From Pontibacter sp. HSC-14F20 (GTDB lineage Bacteria; Bacteroidota; Bacteroidia; Cytophagales; Hymenobacteraceae): 64,000 bases of DNA. Below are positions 52,756 through 61,974 of the stretch, piece after piece (position 1 is the stretch's first letter; each line of letters opens with the position of its first letter). A program made the position numbers and the translations under genes. Where the stretch lies: positions 1 to 64,000 of the forward strand of contig NZ_JAHZTC010000003.1 of the NCBI RefSeq assembly GCF_019599265.1. Direction: 5' to 3'. Under the pieces are notes generated by a model, which ran no database searches, was not told the DNA's origin, and saw only the letters and a list, made by a program, of their open reading frames with translations.

Positions 52756-54126
52756 ATGAAAACTGCTGTCACCCCCGCTGAACTACTGGCCAAATACGAT
52801 GTACCTTCGCCGCGTTATACCAGCTACCCCACCGTGCCGTTCTGGGACGAAAAGCCCCTGACCGAGGCCCGTTGGATGAGCCATGTGCAGCAGGCTTTTC
52901 GTGCTACCAATAAAAAAGAAGGCATCAGTTTATACCTGCACCTGCCCTTTTGTGAGCAGCTATGTACGTACTGCGGCTGTAACAAGCGCATCACCAAAAA
53001 CCACGCAGTAGAGTCGCCCTACCTGGAAGCCTTGCTGAAAGAATGGGAGCAGTATCTGGCACTCTTTGATGAGAAACCACGCATCAGGGAGCTGCACCTG
53101 GGTGGCGGCACGCCAACATTTTTCAGTGCGGCCAATTTAAAAGACCTGCTGGAGCGATTGCTGGCCCCTACCGAAGTGACACCCGACGCAGCTTTCAGTA
53201 TCGAGGTGCATCCGAACGCTACCAATGGCGAGCAGCTGCAGGTGCTATATGACCTGGGTTTCCGCAGACTGAGCGTAGGTATACAGGACTTCGATCCGCG
53301 TGTGCAGATCGTAATCAACCGCATCCAGACCTTCGCCAAAACAAAAGAAATTTTTGACAACGCCCGTGAAATCGGCTATAACTCTATCAACGGCGACATT
53401 ATCTACGGTCTTCCCCACCAAACGGCAGAGAGCGTGCGCATGACGATCGAGAAAGTGAAAGAGTTGCGTCCGGAGCGCATTGCCTTCTACAGCTACGCCC
53501 ACGTGCCCTGGAAGAGCAAAGGCCAGCGTCGTTATTCTGAGGCCGATCTGCCGGCACCAGAAGTGAAACGCGGTCTGTACGAACTCGGCAGAGCCATGCT
53601 GGAAGAGGCCGGTTACATCGAAACAGGTATGGATCACTTCGCTTTGCCGGCAGATGAGTTGTGCATTGCGGCCGATAACGGAACTTTACACCGTAATTTC
53701 ATGGGCTATACCGCGCGTCATACCGAATTGCTGATTGGCTTAGGTTGCTCCAGCATCTCTGACACCGGCACGGCCTTTATGCAGAACATCAAAGAAGTAG
53801 AAGCCTACGAAGAAGCTGTACTGACCGGACATCTGCCGATCCTGAAAGGCCACGAACTGACCGGCGAGGACATGCTACTGCGTACCCACATCCAAAACCT
53901 AATGTGCCGCGATTACACCAGCTGGTCTGCTGAAGAACTGCCTTATTTTGTAGATGCCCTTATGCGCCTGCAACCACTCGCTGACGACGGCCTGGTAGAG
54001 TACAGCAACCACGACATACAGGTGCTGCCTGCCGGTAAGCCTTTCGTTCGCAATATTGCTATGTGCCTGGATGCGCGCCTGTGGGCCAGCAAGTTAACCG
54101 TACCGGTTTTCAGTAAATCTGTTTAA
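52756..54126 (+). CDS. hemN: Oxygen-independent coproporphyrinogen III dehydrogenase
   Basis: A 456-residue radical SAM enzyme. Cys66, Cys70 and Cys73 in FCEQLCTYCGC ligate the cluster, and the neighbouring Cys75 is the extra Cys typical of true HemN. PSPRYTSYPTVPFW and GGGTPTF, GLPHQTAESV also match HemN, so this is more than a general HemW-like paralogue. It decarboxylates coproporphyrinogen III to protoporphyrinogen IX without oxygen. hemJ follows 129 bp downstream on the same strand, past a terminator. Confidence 0.95.
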   Translation: MKTAVTPAELLAKYDVPSPRYTSYPTVPFWDEKPLTEARWMSHVQQAFRATNKKEGISLYLHLPFCEQLCTYCGCNKRITKNHAVESPYLEALLKEWEQYLALFDEKPRIRELHLGGGTPTFFSAANLKDLLERLLAPTEVTPDAAFSIEVHPNATNGEQLQVLYDLGFRRLSVGIQDFDPRVQIVINRIQTFAKTKEIFDNAREIGYNSINGDIIYGLPHQTAESVRMTIEKVKELRPERIAFYSYAHVPWKSKGQRRYSEADLPAPEVKRGLYELGRAMLEEAGYIETGMDHFALPADELCIAADNGTLHRNFMGYTARHTELLIGLGCSSISDTGTAFMQNIKEVEAYEEAVLTGHLPILKGHELTGEDMLLRTHIQNLMCRDYTSWSAEELPYFVDALMRLQPLADDGLVEYSNHDIQVLPAGKPFVRNIAMCLDARLWASKLTVPVFSKSV

Positions 54127-54181
54127 GATAAGTTTAGTTTAGAAATGGTTTAAAGCTTTTATTGTTACTTTAAACCGCCCG

Positions 54182-54216
54182 AAAATTCCGGATGGGGCCT
54201 TCCCCTCCGGAATTTT
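54182..54216 (+). terminator. Hairpin terminator after hemN
   Basis: An 11-bp stem AAAATTCCGGA (54182-54192) with TCCGGAATTTT (54206-54216), followed by GTTTTAC. It separates hemN from hemJ transcripts at least partly. Confidence 0.7.
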
Positions 54217-54224
54217 GTTTTACG

Positions 54225-54232
54225 TACCTTTG
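54225..54232 (+). promoter_or_regulatory. Possible -7 box of hemJ
   Basis: TACCTTTG matches TAnnTTTG and lies 23 bp upstream of the ATG at 54256. No clear -33 element at the right distance is seen. Confidence 0.3.
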
Positions 54233-54255
54233 CCGAAACAGCAACCTGACGCTCT

Positions 54256-54798
54256 ATGTCATTTTTATACATCAAAGCCCTGCACATCATCTTTGTGGTT
54301 ACCTGGTTTGCGGGTCTCTTTTACATCGTGCGCCTGTTCATATACTTTGCAGAGGCACAAGATAAGCCGGAACCGGAGCGCAGCATTCTGCAAAACCAGT
54401 TCCGCATCATGCAGAAGCGCCTGTGGTTCGGCATCACCTGGCCCTCGGCGGTGCTCACCCTGATTTTTGGTATCACGATGTGGCACTTGTATGGCGGTGG
54501 TTTTCCGGGCTGGCTTGTTTGGAAGCTGGCTTTTGTGGTGTGCCTATACGTGTATCATTTCCTGTGTCACAGCATTTTCAAGCAACAGCAAAACGGCATC
54601 ATCAGGTATAGCTCCGCCCAACTGCGCATCTGGAACGAGGTGGCCACAGTCTTTCTGATCGCCATTGTCTTTTTAGTGGTTCTCAAAAACGCACTGAGCA
54701 TGGTGTGGGGCATTGTGGGGCTGCTTCTTTTCTCGGCCATGCTGATGCTGGCGATCCGCATCTACAAACGCACCCGCGAAGCAAAAGCATCCCGGTAA
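54256..54798 (+). CDS. hemJ: Protoporphyrinogen IX oxidase HemJ
   Basis: A 180-residue membrane protein with four helices. His10 in KALHIIFVVTWFAGLFYIVRLF and the later Lys in WLVWKLAFVV are the conserved haem-binding/essential residues of HemJ. HemJ oxidises protoporphyrinogen IX to protoporphyrin IX, the step after HemN, and the two genes are neighbours here. The start ATG at 54256 is fixed by the conserved N-terminus. Confidence 0.92.
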   Translation: MSFLYIKALHIIFVVTWFAGLFYIVRLFIYFAEAQDKPEPERSILQNQFRIMQKRLWFGITWPSAVLTLIFGITMWHLYGGGFPGWLVWKLAFVVCLYVYHFLCHSIFKQQQNGIIRYSSAQLRIWNEVATVFLIAIVFLVVLKNALSMVWGIVGLLLFSAMLMLAIRIYKRTREAKASR

Positions 54799-54810
54799 TC
54801 CGCTCAACAA

Positions 54811-54841
54811 TTCGTGCTTTACCACGGATTTTGTAACTTTG
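54811..54841 (+). promoter_or_regulatory. Possible promoter of the zinc-ribbon protein gene
   Basis: TTCG (-33-like, 54811-54814), 19 bases, then TAACTTTG (-7, 54834-54841). This would start transcription near 54847 and supports the ATG at 54857 over the TTG at 54839, which would lie upstream of the start of transcription. Confidence 0.35.
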
Positions 54842-54856
54842 AACAAACACAAGCCC

Positions 54857-55516
54857 ATGAAACAAGCCACCCTGAAGCCCAACGAGAGAGAACTGATCAA
54901 ACTGATACGCTTTTTCAGCAAGCGTGCCGCTAAGCTGATGGAAGAAGGCGAACTCAGCGCGGAGCATACTCAAATGACAGCTGCCTGCCAGAATCTGGAA
55001 ACGCAGCTGCTCACGCATGCCACCAACCGCACGGCCATCATGGACAAGCGGGAGCGCCTGCTCAACATCATCGAAGACAATGCCCAGTGCCCCAAGTGTA
55101 ACAAAGCTGATATGCTGAAACGCACCGGCTCCACCACCAACGAGCACGGCTGGAAATGCAATACTTACAAATGCCGTCGCTGCAACACCAGCTTTACCTG
55201 GAACCGCCCCAATAATCCTTGGGATATGGTGGAATTCCTGGAAATGTACATCGGTCAGCTGCAACTGGCCATGGCCGCCGAGCAAAACCAGGATGTAATC
55301 AACCACACAGAAGACGCTGTGGCTCAGATGAAAGAAAGCCTGAACCGTCTGCGCCCGGTACTGCAAACTTCAGATGAAGAAGTGGATGCCCTGCAGCAGA
55401 AGGAAAAGGAAATGGACAAGCTGATTCATCAATTCAAAACCTACCTCCAGATCGAAAAGATCAAACTAAACGCTTATCCGGAAGAGGATACTGAGGACGA
55501 GGAAGACAATCAGTAA
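54857..55516 (+). CDS. Hypothetical zinc-ribbon/coiled-coil protein
   Basis: A 219-residue soluble protein from the ATG at 54857. A helical N-terminus (~1-75) is followed by a zinc ribbon with CPKC and CRRC pairs (~85-115), with CNTSFTWNRPNN after it, and a long helical/coiled C-terminal half ending in an acidic tail (EEDTEDEEDNQ). I do not recognise the family. Such architecture suits a small protein- or nucleic-acid-binding adaptor. Monocistronic with a terminator at 55621-55668. Confidence 0.75.
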   Translation: MKQATLKPNERELIKLIRFFSKRAAKLMEEGELSAEHTQMTAACQNLETQLLTHATNRTAIMDKRERLLNIIEDNAQCPKCNKADMLKRTGSTTNEHGWKCNTYKCRRCNTSFTWNRPNNPWDMVEFLEMYIGQLQLAMAAEQNQDVINHTEDAVAQMKESLNRLRPVLQTSDEEVDALQQKEKEMDKLIHQFKTYLQIEKIKLNAYPEEDTEDEEDNQ

Positions 55517-55620
55517 GTGCCTTTTTACGATACGTGTATAAATTAAAAGTTGGTCCTTAGGAACGAGCAGCAGATTCAAAATCCTACGATAAAAAAGACA
55601 TCAGTACACAAAATGCAAGG

Positions 55621-55668
55621 AGCCGGTGCAACAGGTACAGGTATATCAACCTGCCTGCTGCACCGGCT
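55621..55668 (+). terminator. Hairpin terminator after the zinc-ribbon gene
   Basis: A 10-bp stem AGCCGGTGCA (55621-55630) with TGCACCGGCT (55659-55668), followed by TTCTTAATT. The loop includes an AGGTATA copy and an inner ACAGG/CCTGC pairing. Confidence 0.6.
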
Positions 55669-55688
55669 TTCTTAATTAAAGGTATAAG

Positions 55689-56699
55689 CTAACGTCGCTT
55701 CCGTCCGCCGCCCTTGGCTGCCGGGGCGTTCCGGCTGGCTCCCCTGGCACCTGCACTGCTCTTTCCTCCTGACTTTTTAGCTCCCGGCCCTTTCGAAGCG
55801 CCACGCTGGCCTCTGCCAACTTTGGAGTCACTTGCTCCGAAATTGCTTTTTTTGCCTGCACCTCCCTCTTTTCGGGCTGGTCGGTTGCTGGTAGTTGTCT
55901 TCTTACGACCTGGTTGTGAAGATGATGTTTGATTCGTCGCTGCCTTTTTTTTGCTCACTGAGCCTTCTTCCGTTTTCGCTGAATCGGCCACCTGGCTTTG
56001 GATTGTGGCAATCTCATCGTCGGTAAGTTCACGCCATTGGCCCAGCGGAAGTTTGGCCAAGGTGATGTTCATGATGCGGATGCGCTGCAGGGTTTGCACT
56101 TCGTAGCCCAGCGTTTCGGTCATGCGACGGATCTGGCGGTTCATACCTTGTGTGAGAATGATGCGGAATTTGTTTGCACCCAGTTGCTCTACAAAGCACT
56201 TCTTCGTGTTCACGCCGAGGATCGACACACCACTACTCATTCGCTGCACAAAATCTTCGTTGATCGGCTTGTCTACCGTCACGATGTACTCTTTCTCGTG
56301 CTTGTTTCCCGCCCGCAGAATTTTGTTTACGATGTCGCCGTCGTTCGTCAGGAAGATCAGGCCCTCAGAGTCTTTATCGAGGCGACCGATTGGGAAGATA
56401 CGCTCCGGATAATTGACAAAACGGATGATGTTGTCGCGCTGCGAAAGATCGGTAGTGGTTTCAATGCCAGCCGGTTTGTTGAGCGCCAGGTATACGGGTG
56501 CCACCTGGTTCCATTGCAGCGTCTTGCCATCTACCTGTATTTTGTCTTTGCCTTTTATCCTGGCTCCAACTTCAGGCAATTTGCCATTCACCAGCACCCT
56601 CCCCTGCTCAATCAGTTTGTCGGCTTCGCGGCGCGAGCAAATGCCTGCGTCGCTGATGAATTTATTCAGGCGGATGCCCTCGGTTGTGTTTTGTGTCAT
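55689..56699 (-). CDS. rluF: 23S rRNA pseudouridine synthase RluF with a basic C-terminal tail
   Basis: A 336-residue protein. The S4 RNA-binding domain (~9-60, RLNKFISDAGICSRREADKL) and RluB/E/F-type pseudouridine synthase domain (IFPIGRLDKDSEGLIF, catalytic Asp in GRLDKD, near residue 107) are intact. RluF makes pseudouridine in 23S rRNA helix 74. After residue ~245 comes an 85-residue Lys/Arg/Gly/Ser/Ala-rich tail that is low complexity and absent from E. coli RluF; it may bind rRNA or nucleic acid nonspecifically. Start ATG at 56699. Confidence 0.9.
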   Translation of the reverse strand: MTQNTTEGIRLNKFISDAGICSRREADKLIEQGRVLVNGKLPEVGARIKGKDKIQVDGKTLQWNQVAPVYLALNKPAGIETTTDLSQRDNIIRFVNYPERIFPIGRLDKDSEGLIFLTNDGDIVNKILRAGNKHEKEYIVTVDKPINEDFVQRMSSGVSILGVNTKKCFVEQLGANKFRIILTQGMNRQIRRMTETLGYEVQTLQRIRIMNITLAKLPLGQWRELTDDEIATIQSQVADSAKTEEGSVSKKKAATNQTSSSQPGRKKTTTSNRPARKEGGAGKKSNFGASDSKVGRGQRGASKGPGAKKSGGKSSAGARGASRNAPAAKGGGRKRR

Positions 56700-56786
56700 A
56701 ATCTGAATAGGCCCAGGTATAGCCCGGGCCAGTATTTATACCTGTAAAATAACGAGAAATCTTCAGGAATAGCTAACCTCTTATAC

Positions 56787-57698
56787 CTATAGCCCCTGCA
56801 GCAGCAGGTACCAGACTGCCAGTGTGATGAAAGAGAGCGGAATACCGAAGCCCACCATCATGGAAGCCAACCGGGGTTTGAGACCGTAGGAAATAGCCAC
56901 AATGGAAGCCGTGATCATGGGCGCCATACCTGCTTCAAGAATGCTCACCTGCACCACCGGACCACGCATACCGAGCACCAGTGCATACAGCACGTAAATC
57001 AGAAGTGGCGCCAGAATCAACTGAAAGGCAAGCCCCAGAAACAGAAATCGCCAGTGCTTGCTCCTGCGTTCAATGCGCAGCTGCATGCCCACACTCACCA
57101 GCGCCAAAGGCGTCACGGTGCTGCCCAAGCGGTTGAAGACATCCTTCAGATCGTCTGAAAAATGCAGGTTGGCCACGTTCATGGCAAAAGCGATCACAAA
57201 CACGATGAAAGGCGGGAAAGTGAGAATCTTAAGGCCGATAGCTCTGAAATCGGGTTGTCCTTTGGAGAAGTAGGCGGCCAGGGCTATACCCAGCGTCGAC
57301 ACCACGACGAAGGTGCCGGGCAGGTCGACGAGGATGGCTGTCTGTAAACCCTGTTTGCCATAAAGCGCTTCAATTATTGGGAAGCCAACGAAAGAAGTAT
57401 TGCCCAGTCCGGCTGTCAGGATCAGGCAGCCGATCAGCTTTTTGGACCAGCCGTAGATGCGGCCCAAGGTATAGAAAAACAATGCAGCCGCCCCAAAGCA
57501 GATCCAGGCTACCCCCACCGGCAACAGCACCGTGCTATCCAATTCTACCTCAGGTATAGCATAGAGCGCCAGTGCAGGTAGCGAAATATAGATGATGAAC
57601 TGGTTGAGCACCACCGGCGACGTGCTCGGGAAAGCCGGTACCCGCCGCAGCAGCACCCCCACAATCAGGCAAAGAAAAAGTAAGATGATACTGCTCAT
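56787..57698 (-). CDS. AEC-family transporter (auxin efflux carrier-like)
   Basis: A 303-residue inner-membrane protein with about ten helices in two inverted five-helix repeats. The GNTSFVGFPIIEALYG segment and the second GMAPMITASIVAISYGL repeat are the AEC hallmarks. It would export a carboxylate or similar small acid; the substrate is unknown. Start ATG at 57698. The ctlX gene, also minus-strand, lies about 75 bp further right, but their spacing contains several motif copies, so operon status is uncertain. Confidence 0.88.
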   Translation of the reverse strand: MSSIILLFLCLIVGVLLRRVPAFPSTSPVVLNQFIIYISLPALALYAIPEVELDSTVLLPVGVAWICFGAAALFFYTLGRIYGWSKKLIGCLILTAGLGNTSFVGFPIIEALYGKQGLQTAILVDLPGTFVVVSTLGIALAAYFSKGQPDFRAIGLKILTFPPFIVFVIAFAMNVANLHFSDDLKDVFNRLGSTVTPLALVSVGMQLRIERRSKHWRFLFLGLAFQLILAPLLIYVLYALVLGMRGPVVQVSILEAGMAPMITASIVAISYGLKPRLASMMVGFGIPLSFITLAVWYLLLQGL

Positions 57699-57772
57699 GC
57701 AGGCTCCTGTATAAATGAAACCGCAAAGCTAGGTATACGGCGGCAGGTATAAGGTATAGCGTAGCGGAAAAA

Positions 57773-58702
57773 TTACTGTTTGCTGAACAGCTCCGCGATC
57801 ATGCAACGGATGCTACCGCCCCCGGCTTTCTCGATCATGTGGATGGGCAGGTATAGGATGTGCTCATTGAGTGCCAGCAGACGCTCCTGTTGCTTCGGCG
57901 TCAGGCTTTCATAAGCCGCTTTCGACATCACCAGAATGCGCTCGCCTTGCTGGTTCTCAACCTGCAGCATGTTACCGGCAAAGTGCTGGTAGGTTTGCCC
58001 TTTGCTGATCTCGATGATTTCCTTCCCGTTATCAGTGAGGCTAGTTCGTAACATTTCGCGGTCCTGCTCTGCTACCGTTTCCAGCGCCACTACGGCATAG
58101 GTATCGCCTACGCACATCATCACGTTGGTATGGTAGATCAACTCTCCAGCCGCTCCATAGGCTACGAATGTAACAGCCTTGTAGCCCAGTTTGTCGCAAA
58201 ACTGCCGCAATACATCCTCATTTGTGCGCGGCGAAACAGCGGCATAGGCTATCTTGTTGACCCTATCGAGTACCATACTTCCCGTTCCTTCCAGGTATAC
58301 CGGCGTTTCCTGCTCTTCAAAAAATTCCAGCGTTATATGTCCCTCACACTGACAGGCATCTTTTATCTGTTCGATTACCTCCTGCCGCCGCTCGTTTCGT
58401 CTGCTGGGAGATGCCATCGGGTAGGTCACCAAATGCCCTTCAGCATGCGTAGAAAACCAGTTGTTGGGGAAAACAGAGTCAGGCGTGCCTGCATTCTCAG
58501 GATCGCGTATGGTGATCACCTCCACTCCCAGGTTCCGTAGTTCCGACACCGCATTCCTGAACTCGAGTAGTGCTATATCCTGCACCTGACTCGGTGTGAA
58601 ATCACGCAACTCTTGCTGAAAACTGTTGGTTGCCGCCGCCTCCGGGTTATACCCAAAGCCCGTCGGCTCAATCATCAGGATGGTGGGGGTGGTTTGTTTC
58701 AT
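57773..58702 (-). CDS. ctlX: Citrulline utilization hydrolase CtlX
   Basis: A 309-residue guanidino-group-modifying enzyme (pentein fold). PDSVFPNNWFSTHAEG and YHTNVMMCVGD contain the Asp/Glu-His residues, and GGGSIRCMIAELF near the C-terminus holds the catalytic Cys, which is standard for CtlX and arginine-deiminase-related enzymes. It probably hydrolyses citrulline or a related ureido/guanidino compound. Start ATG at 58702. It is the last gene before a long gene-poor, AT-rich stretch. Confidence 0.9.
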   Translation of the reverse strand: MKQTTPTILMIEPTGFGYNPEAAATNSFQQELRDFTPSQVQDIALLEFRNAVSELRNLGVEVITIRDPENAGTPDSVFPNNWFSTHAEGHLVTYPMASPSRRNERRQEVIEQIKDACQCEGHITLEFFEEQETPVYLEGTGSMVLDRVNKIAYAAVSPRTNEDVLRQFCDKLGYKAVTFVAYGAAGELIYHTNVMMCVGDTYAVVALETVAEQDREMLRTSLTDNGKEIIEISKGQTYQHFAGNMLQVENQQGERILVMSKAAYESLTPKQQERLLALNEHILYLPIHMIEKAGGGSIRCMIAELFSKQ

Positions 58703-59486
58703 ATTTTTGCCAGCTATTCAGTTCAATCAATACGCAAAATAGGAATTGAAAATCGGTTAGCCACAATCGCAATTAACAAATCTATTCATCAGCATTGTGG
58801 CTCACTTCCTTTCCAAATTTACCTAAACAAAAATGCAAAATAACCCAGGTTGAGTTTTCGAGAGCCACAAGTAAGCTGTTAGTAACCATATTCTAATACA
58901 TGAGCATGCCTTCTGAACGCATCACTACTGCAATTATGTGACTCATTTGCACTGGTAAAATCTTCCTGTATAACAGGCTTTCCTGCGTTTAAATCGTTAA
59001 TTCCTATTGCCATATGTAATCTTATTCATATAACCCATACGCTTTTTCTTGAGAATGCACAGGAATTGACAAGATACCTGCTCTGAAGACATACGTATTC
59101 ATTAACAACCGTTTCCTAGTGTATTCGATCCGTTTACTCCTCAAGATGCACTAGCCACACATTTTAAAGTAATTACATCTTATATTTTATTTTTATAGTT
59201 CAATATTACGCGTACTATAAAAGACCAAACCTTTCATCTGAGTTTATTTTTAACACCCTTGTTTACGAACGAACCGGTGCCAGCCAATTGGCAGGAGTAT
59301 AACTGACTTGACGCTATCCGATTTATAGCGTAGCCGAGCTCCGCAATATGATCTCTGATACTAGGATTTTCTGATCGATGTGCAACTGTAGTTTTTAAGC
59401 TATTCAGTAGTAACACCATTATGAAAGCCTGTTTTTGTATTGTCACTTGCCTCAATTTGTTGCCTCACATTTTATTTGCTAAGCTA
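58703..59486. other. AT-rich gene-free gap
   Basis: About 780 bases with no gene, tRNA or strong hairpin that I can support and very few AGGTATA copies. A minus-strand frame at 59234-59455 lacks recognisable content. AT-richness and motif scarcity continue into the next two genes. Confidence 0.55.
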
Positions 59487-61391
59487 ATGGAACAACTTTT
59501 AATATTCGGGAGAGCGCTGGTCCTGGCAGTCCTTCTTATCATTCCCACATTCGGTTATACACAAGCTTCCCAGGAATGGGTCGCCACATACAACGGTCCT
59601 GAAGACAGTCGGGACGGGGCAACAGCCATGGTAGTAGATGCTACAGGAAATGTGTATGTGACCGGCTTCAGTTATGCCAGTAGACCAGTCAACGATTCAG
59701 AGGCGTCTAAGGACATTGCCACAATCAAATACAACTCGGCAGGTGAGCAGTTATGGGTGGCAAGGTTTAACGGGTCAGTAAACGGAGCAGACCACGCCGT
59801 AGATATCGGCCTAGATGCGGCCGGTAACGTCTATGTAACCGGTTACAGTGCTGACAGTGAAACCGCAGACAGTGACCCCCGATCCAGGTATGATTATGTG
59901 ACTATCAAATACAATGCAACCGGAGACGAACAATGGGTGGCCTATTATAATGGCCCCGGAAATGGTTGGGATCAAGCTACGGCCTTAGAGGTCGACGCCG
60001 CAGGCAATGTGTATGTAACGGGTTCTGTTTACGTGGACGGTCCAGGCTTTGGGGGCAGCGCAAACTATGATTATGCTACCATCAAGTACAGCACAGACGG
60101 CGACGTGCAATGGATAAAACGGTATAACAGGCCTTCCGGCCTGGCTGACAGAGCCACCAGTCTTGCCTTGGACGCTTCTGGCAATGTATACGTTACGGGC
60201 ACTAGCCTTGATATTGCTGACATATTCCGTAGCAGCGCTGCGACTATCAAATACGATGCAGTTGGGAATGAAGTATGGATAGTCAGGTACAGCGGACCTG
60301 AGAATATGTCTAGCGTTTATGCTAGCGATCTTGCCCTTGACGTAGCCGGCAATGTATACATTACCGGCTACAGTTGGTCCGAGCTCGATTCTGATGACCT
60401 GCCCATGTATGACTACACGACCCTAAAGTACAGTTCAGCCGGTGTGTTGCAGTGGGACCGATTCTTTGACTCCGGTGAACTGGCAGTTTACCAGCCTGCT
60501 TCAAGAGACGATTTTGCCCGGGCGCTGGCTGTGGACGACGAGGGGAATGTCTACGTAACCGGGCAAACTGGTAACAGAGAGGAGGACCCTGATAATGCTT
60601 TCCTCACAATCAAGTACAGTACGCTGGGAGATGTGCTTTGGTCCGCACCTTTTGATGGACCGGGCGGACCACAGGGAGGCGGTGGCAATGACATCGCCTT
60701 GGATGCGGAAGGGAATGTGTATGTTACTGGCTCTATTACCATGACGCAAAAATGGCAAAATACAGACTACGCCACGATCAAATATAGTCCGGAGGGTGTA
60801 CAGCAATGGCTGATGACCTACAATGGACCGGGTGATTACATCGATAATGCTGTTGCCATAGGGTTAGATGCTGCAGGCAATGTGTATGTGACCGGGCAAA
60901 GCTATCTCGACGATGAGAGTGTATATTATACGGACATGGACTCTGAATATGCCACGATCAAGTATTCACAAGTTACCACAGAGGATGTCAGCTGTAGCAA
61001 TGGCAAGTTACTCATTTGTCACAATGGTCGCCTCCTGTGCCTACCTCCTACAGCCGTGCAGGCTCATCTGCGCAACCACAAGGGCGATAGACTGGGCCGC
61101 TGCACTTCAGTGCCTTTAGAAAAACAGACAGTGTCTATTCCGCTGCGGGTATACCCCAATCCTTTTCAGGACTTTGCACAAGTGGAGTTTGCACTTTTTA
61201 AGAAAGGGGAGTATCGCCTGGAGCTTTACAGTGCCAGCGGCAAAATGCTGGGTGTAGTAGCCAAGGGTTACAGCGCAGCCGGCAAGCTGGTGAGCAAGCA
61301 ACTGCAGGCCGGAAAACTGTATCAAGGCATTTATTACCTGAAGCTTATTACTCCGGATGAAGTACAAACGGTTAGACTAGTGCTAAAATAA
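59487..61391 (+). CDS. SBBP-repeat surface protein with T9SS sorting tail
   Basis: A 634-residue exported protein. The ATG at 59487 gives a clean signal peptide (MEQLLIFGRALVLAVLLIIP to about residue 27), preferred over the start at 59421. Eight SBBP beta-propeller repeats of about 55-65 residues follow, each with W-V-x-x-YNGP and D-x-x-GNVYVTG. Next is a Cys/His mini-domain (60993-61103) and a C-terminal T9SS type A sorting domain beginning VYPNPFQDF and ending in a Lys-terminated beta segment. It should be exported, cleaved and anchored on the cell surface. Ligand unknown. Confidence 0.9.
   Translation: MEQLLIFGRALVLAVLLIIPTFGYTQASQEWVATYNGPEDSRDGATAMVVDATGNVYVTGFSYASRPVNDSEASKDIATIKYNSAGEQLWVARFNGSVNGADHAVDIGLDAAGNVYVTGYSADSETADSDPRSRYDYVTIKYNATGDEQWVAYYNGPGNGWDQATALEVDAAGNVYVTGSVYVDGPGFGGSANYDYATIKYSTDGDVQWIKRYNRPSGLADRATSLALDASGNVYVTGTSLDIADIFRSSAATIKYDAVGNEVWIVRYSGPENMSSVYASDLALDVAGNVYITGYSWSELDSDDLPMYDYTTLKYSSAGVLQWDRFFDSGELAVYQPASRDDFARALAVDDEGNVYVTGQTGNREEDPDNAFLTIKYSTLGDVLWSAPFDGPGGPQGGGGNDIALDAEGNVYVTGSITMTQKWQNTDYATIKYSPEGVQQWLMTYNGPGDYIDNAVAIGLDAAGNVYVTGQSYLDDESVYYTDMDSEYATIKYSQVTTEDVSCSNGKLLICHNGRLLCLPPTAVQAHLRNHKGDRLGRCTSVPLEKQTVSIPLRVYPNPFQDFAQVEFALFKKGEYRLELYSASGKMLGVVAKGYSAAGKLVSKQLQAGKLYQGIYYLKLITPDEVQTVRLVLK
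60993..61103 (+). other. Cys/His mini-domain, copy 1
   Basis: 37 codons with the spacing C-x7-C-H-x5-C-x8-H-x3-H-x7-C just before the sorting domain. Copy 2 in the following gene (63709-63819) has exactly the same spacing and near-identical residues, including HLRNHKGD. The pattern suggests a small metal-binding or disulphide-stabilised module. Confidence 0.75.
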
Positions 61392-61974
61392 TAAGTGCTT
61401 AAGCAAACAGGTAAGAAATCATGCACCTAGAAAGATCATCATTCCAAATACCTCTGTTATTAATTAAATTTTATCCATAATTATTTAAACTAAATCAATA
61501 TAAAGTAGTATAGCATAGTAGATCCTGCCATAGATTTATTGGCTGCTCCAAACTCTTTTAGAGCGCTACCCACACTAGGCAGACACAACAGCCTTAGTAG
61601 CGTTAGGTATGCACTTTACCTGCTACATCGCAGTCTTTTGACCAACTGTATTGGCACAAAGACTTGATCACTCATTACAATGGATCCACGGTATGTATTC
61701 AGCATTGCTGGAGCAGGAGAACTATGTGCTTTTGGGTCTACCACTAATTGCTGCGGGTTTTTAAACAGCAACTGGCGATAGGCTTGGTCACCTTATTGAT
61801 TGATTTCATTTTCAAACATCCTACAGTATGAAAACAGGTATACCAAGCTGATCATGCTCTGTCATTGACCACAAGAATACAGTAAGTTTCGTCATTGAAG
61901 ATTCCTACTGTTCTCCTCAGGATAATTTGACTTCTCATATTAATAATTATAACAGAATCCTAAATAGCAGACCT
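61392..61974. other. Gene-free gap with a decayed coding fragment
   Basis: About 580 bases between the two surface-protein genes. Apart from the possible remnant at 61693-61831 I see no gene, RNA or strong hairpin. Confidence 0.5.
61693..61831 (+). pseudogene. Possible decayed fragment of a membrane enzyme gene
   Basis: An ATG at 61693 opens MYSALLEQENYVLLGLPLIAAGF and then stops; in a different frame from 61772 comes LAIGLVTLLIDFIFKHPTV and a stop. The pattern of an initial short helix then GLG/GLV-like hydrophobic stretch recalls the N-terminus of sterol-desaturase/fatty-acid-hydroxylase family proteins, broken by a frameshift. The match is by eye and could be chance. Confidence 0.25.

Noticed and set aside
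59234-59455. Minus-strand frame in the gap before the SBBP protein
   Set aside because: No family resemblance or membrane or catalytic pattern; it overlaps the likely promoter region of the next gene.
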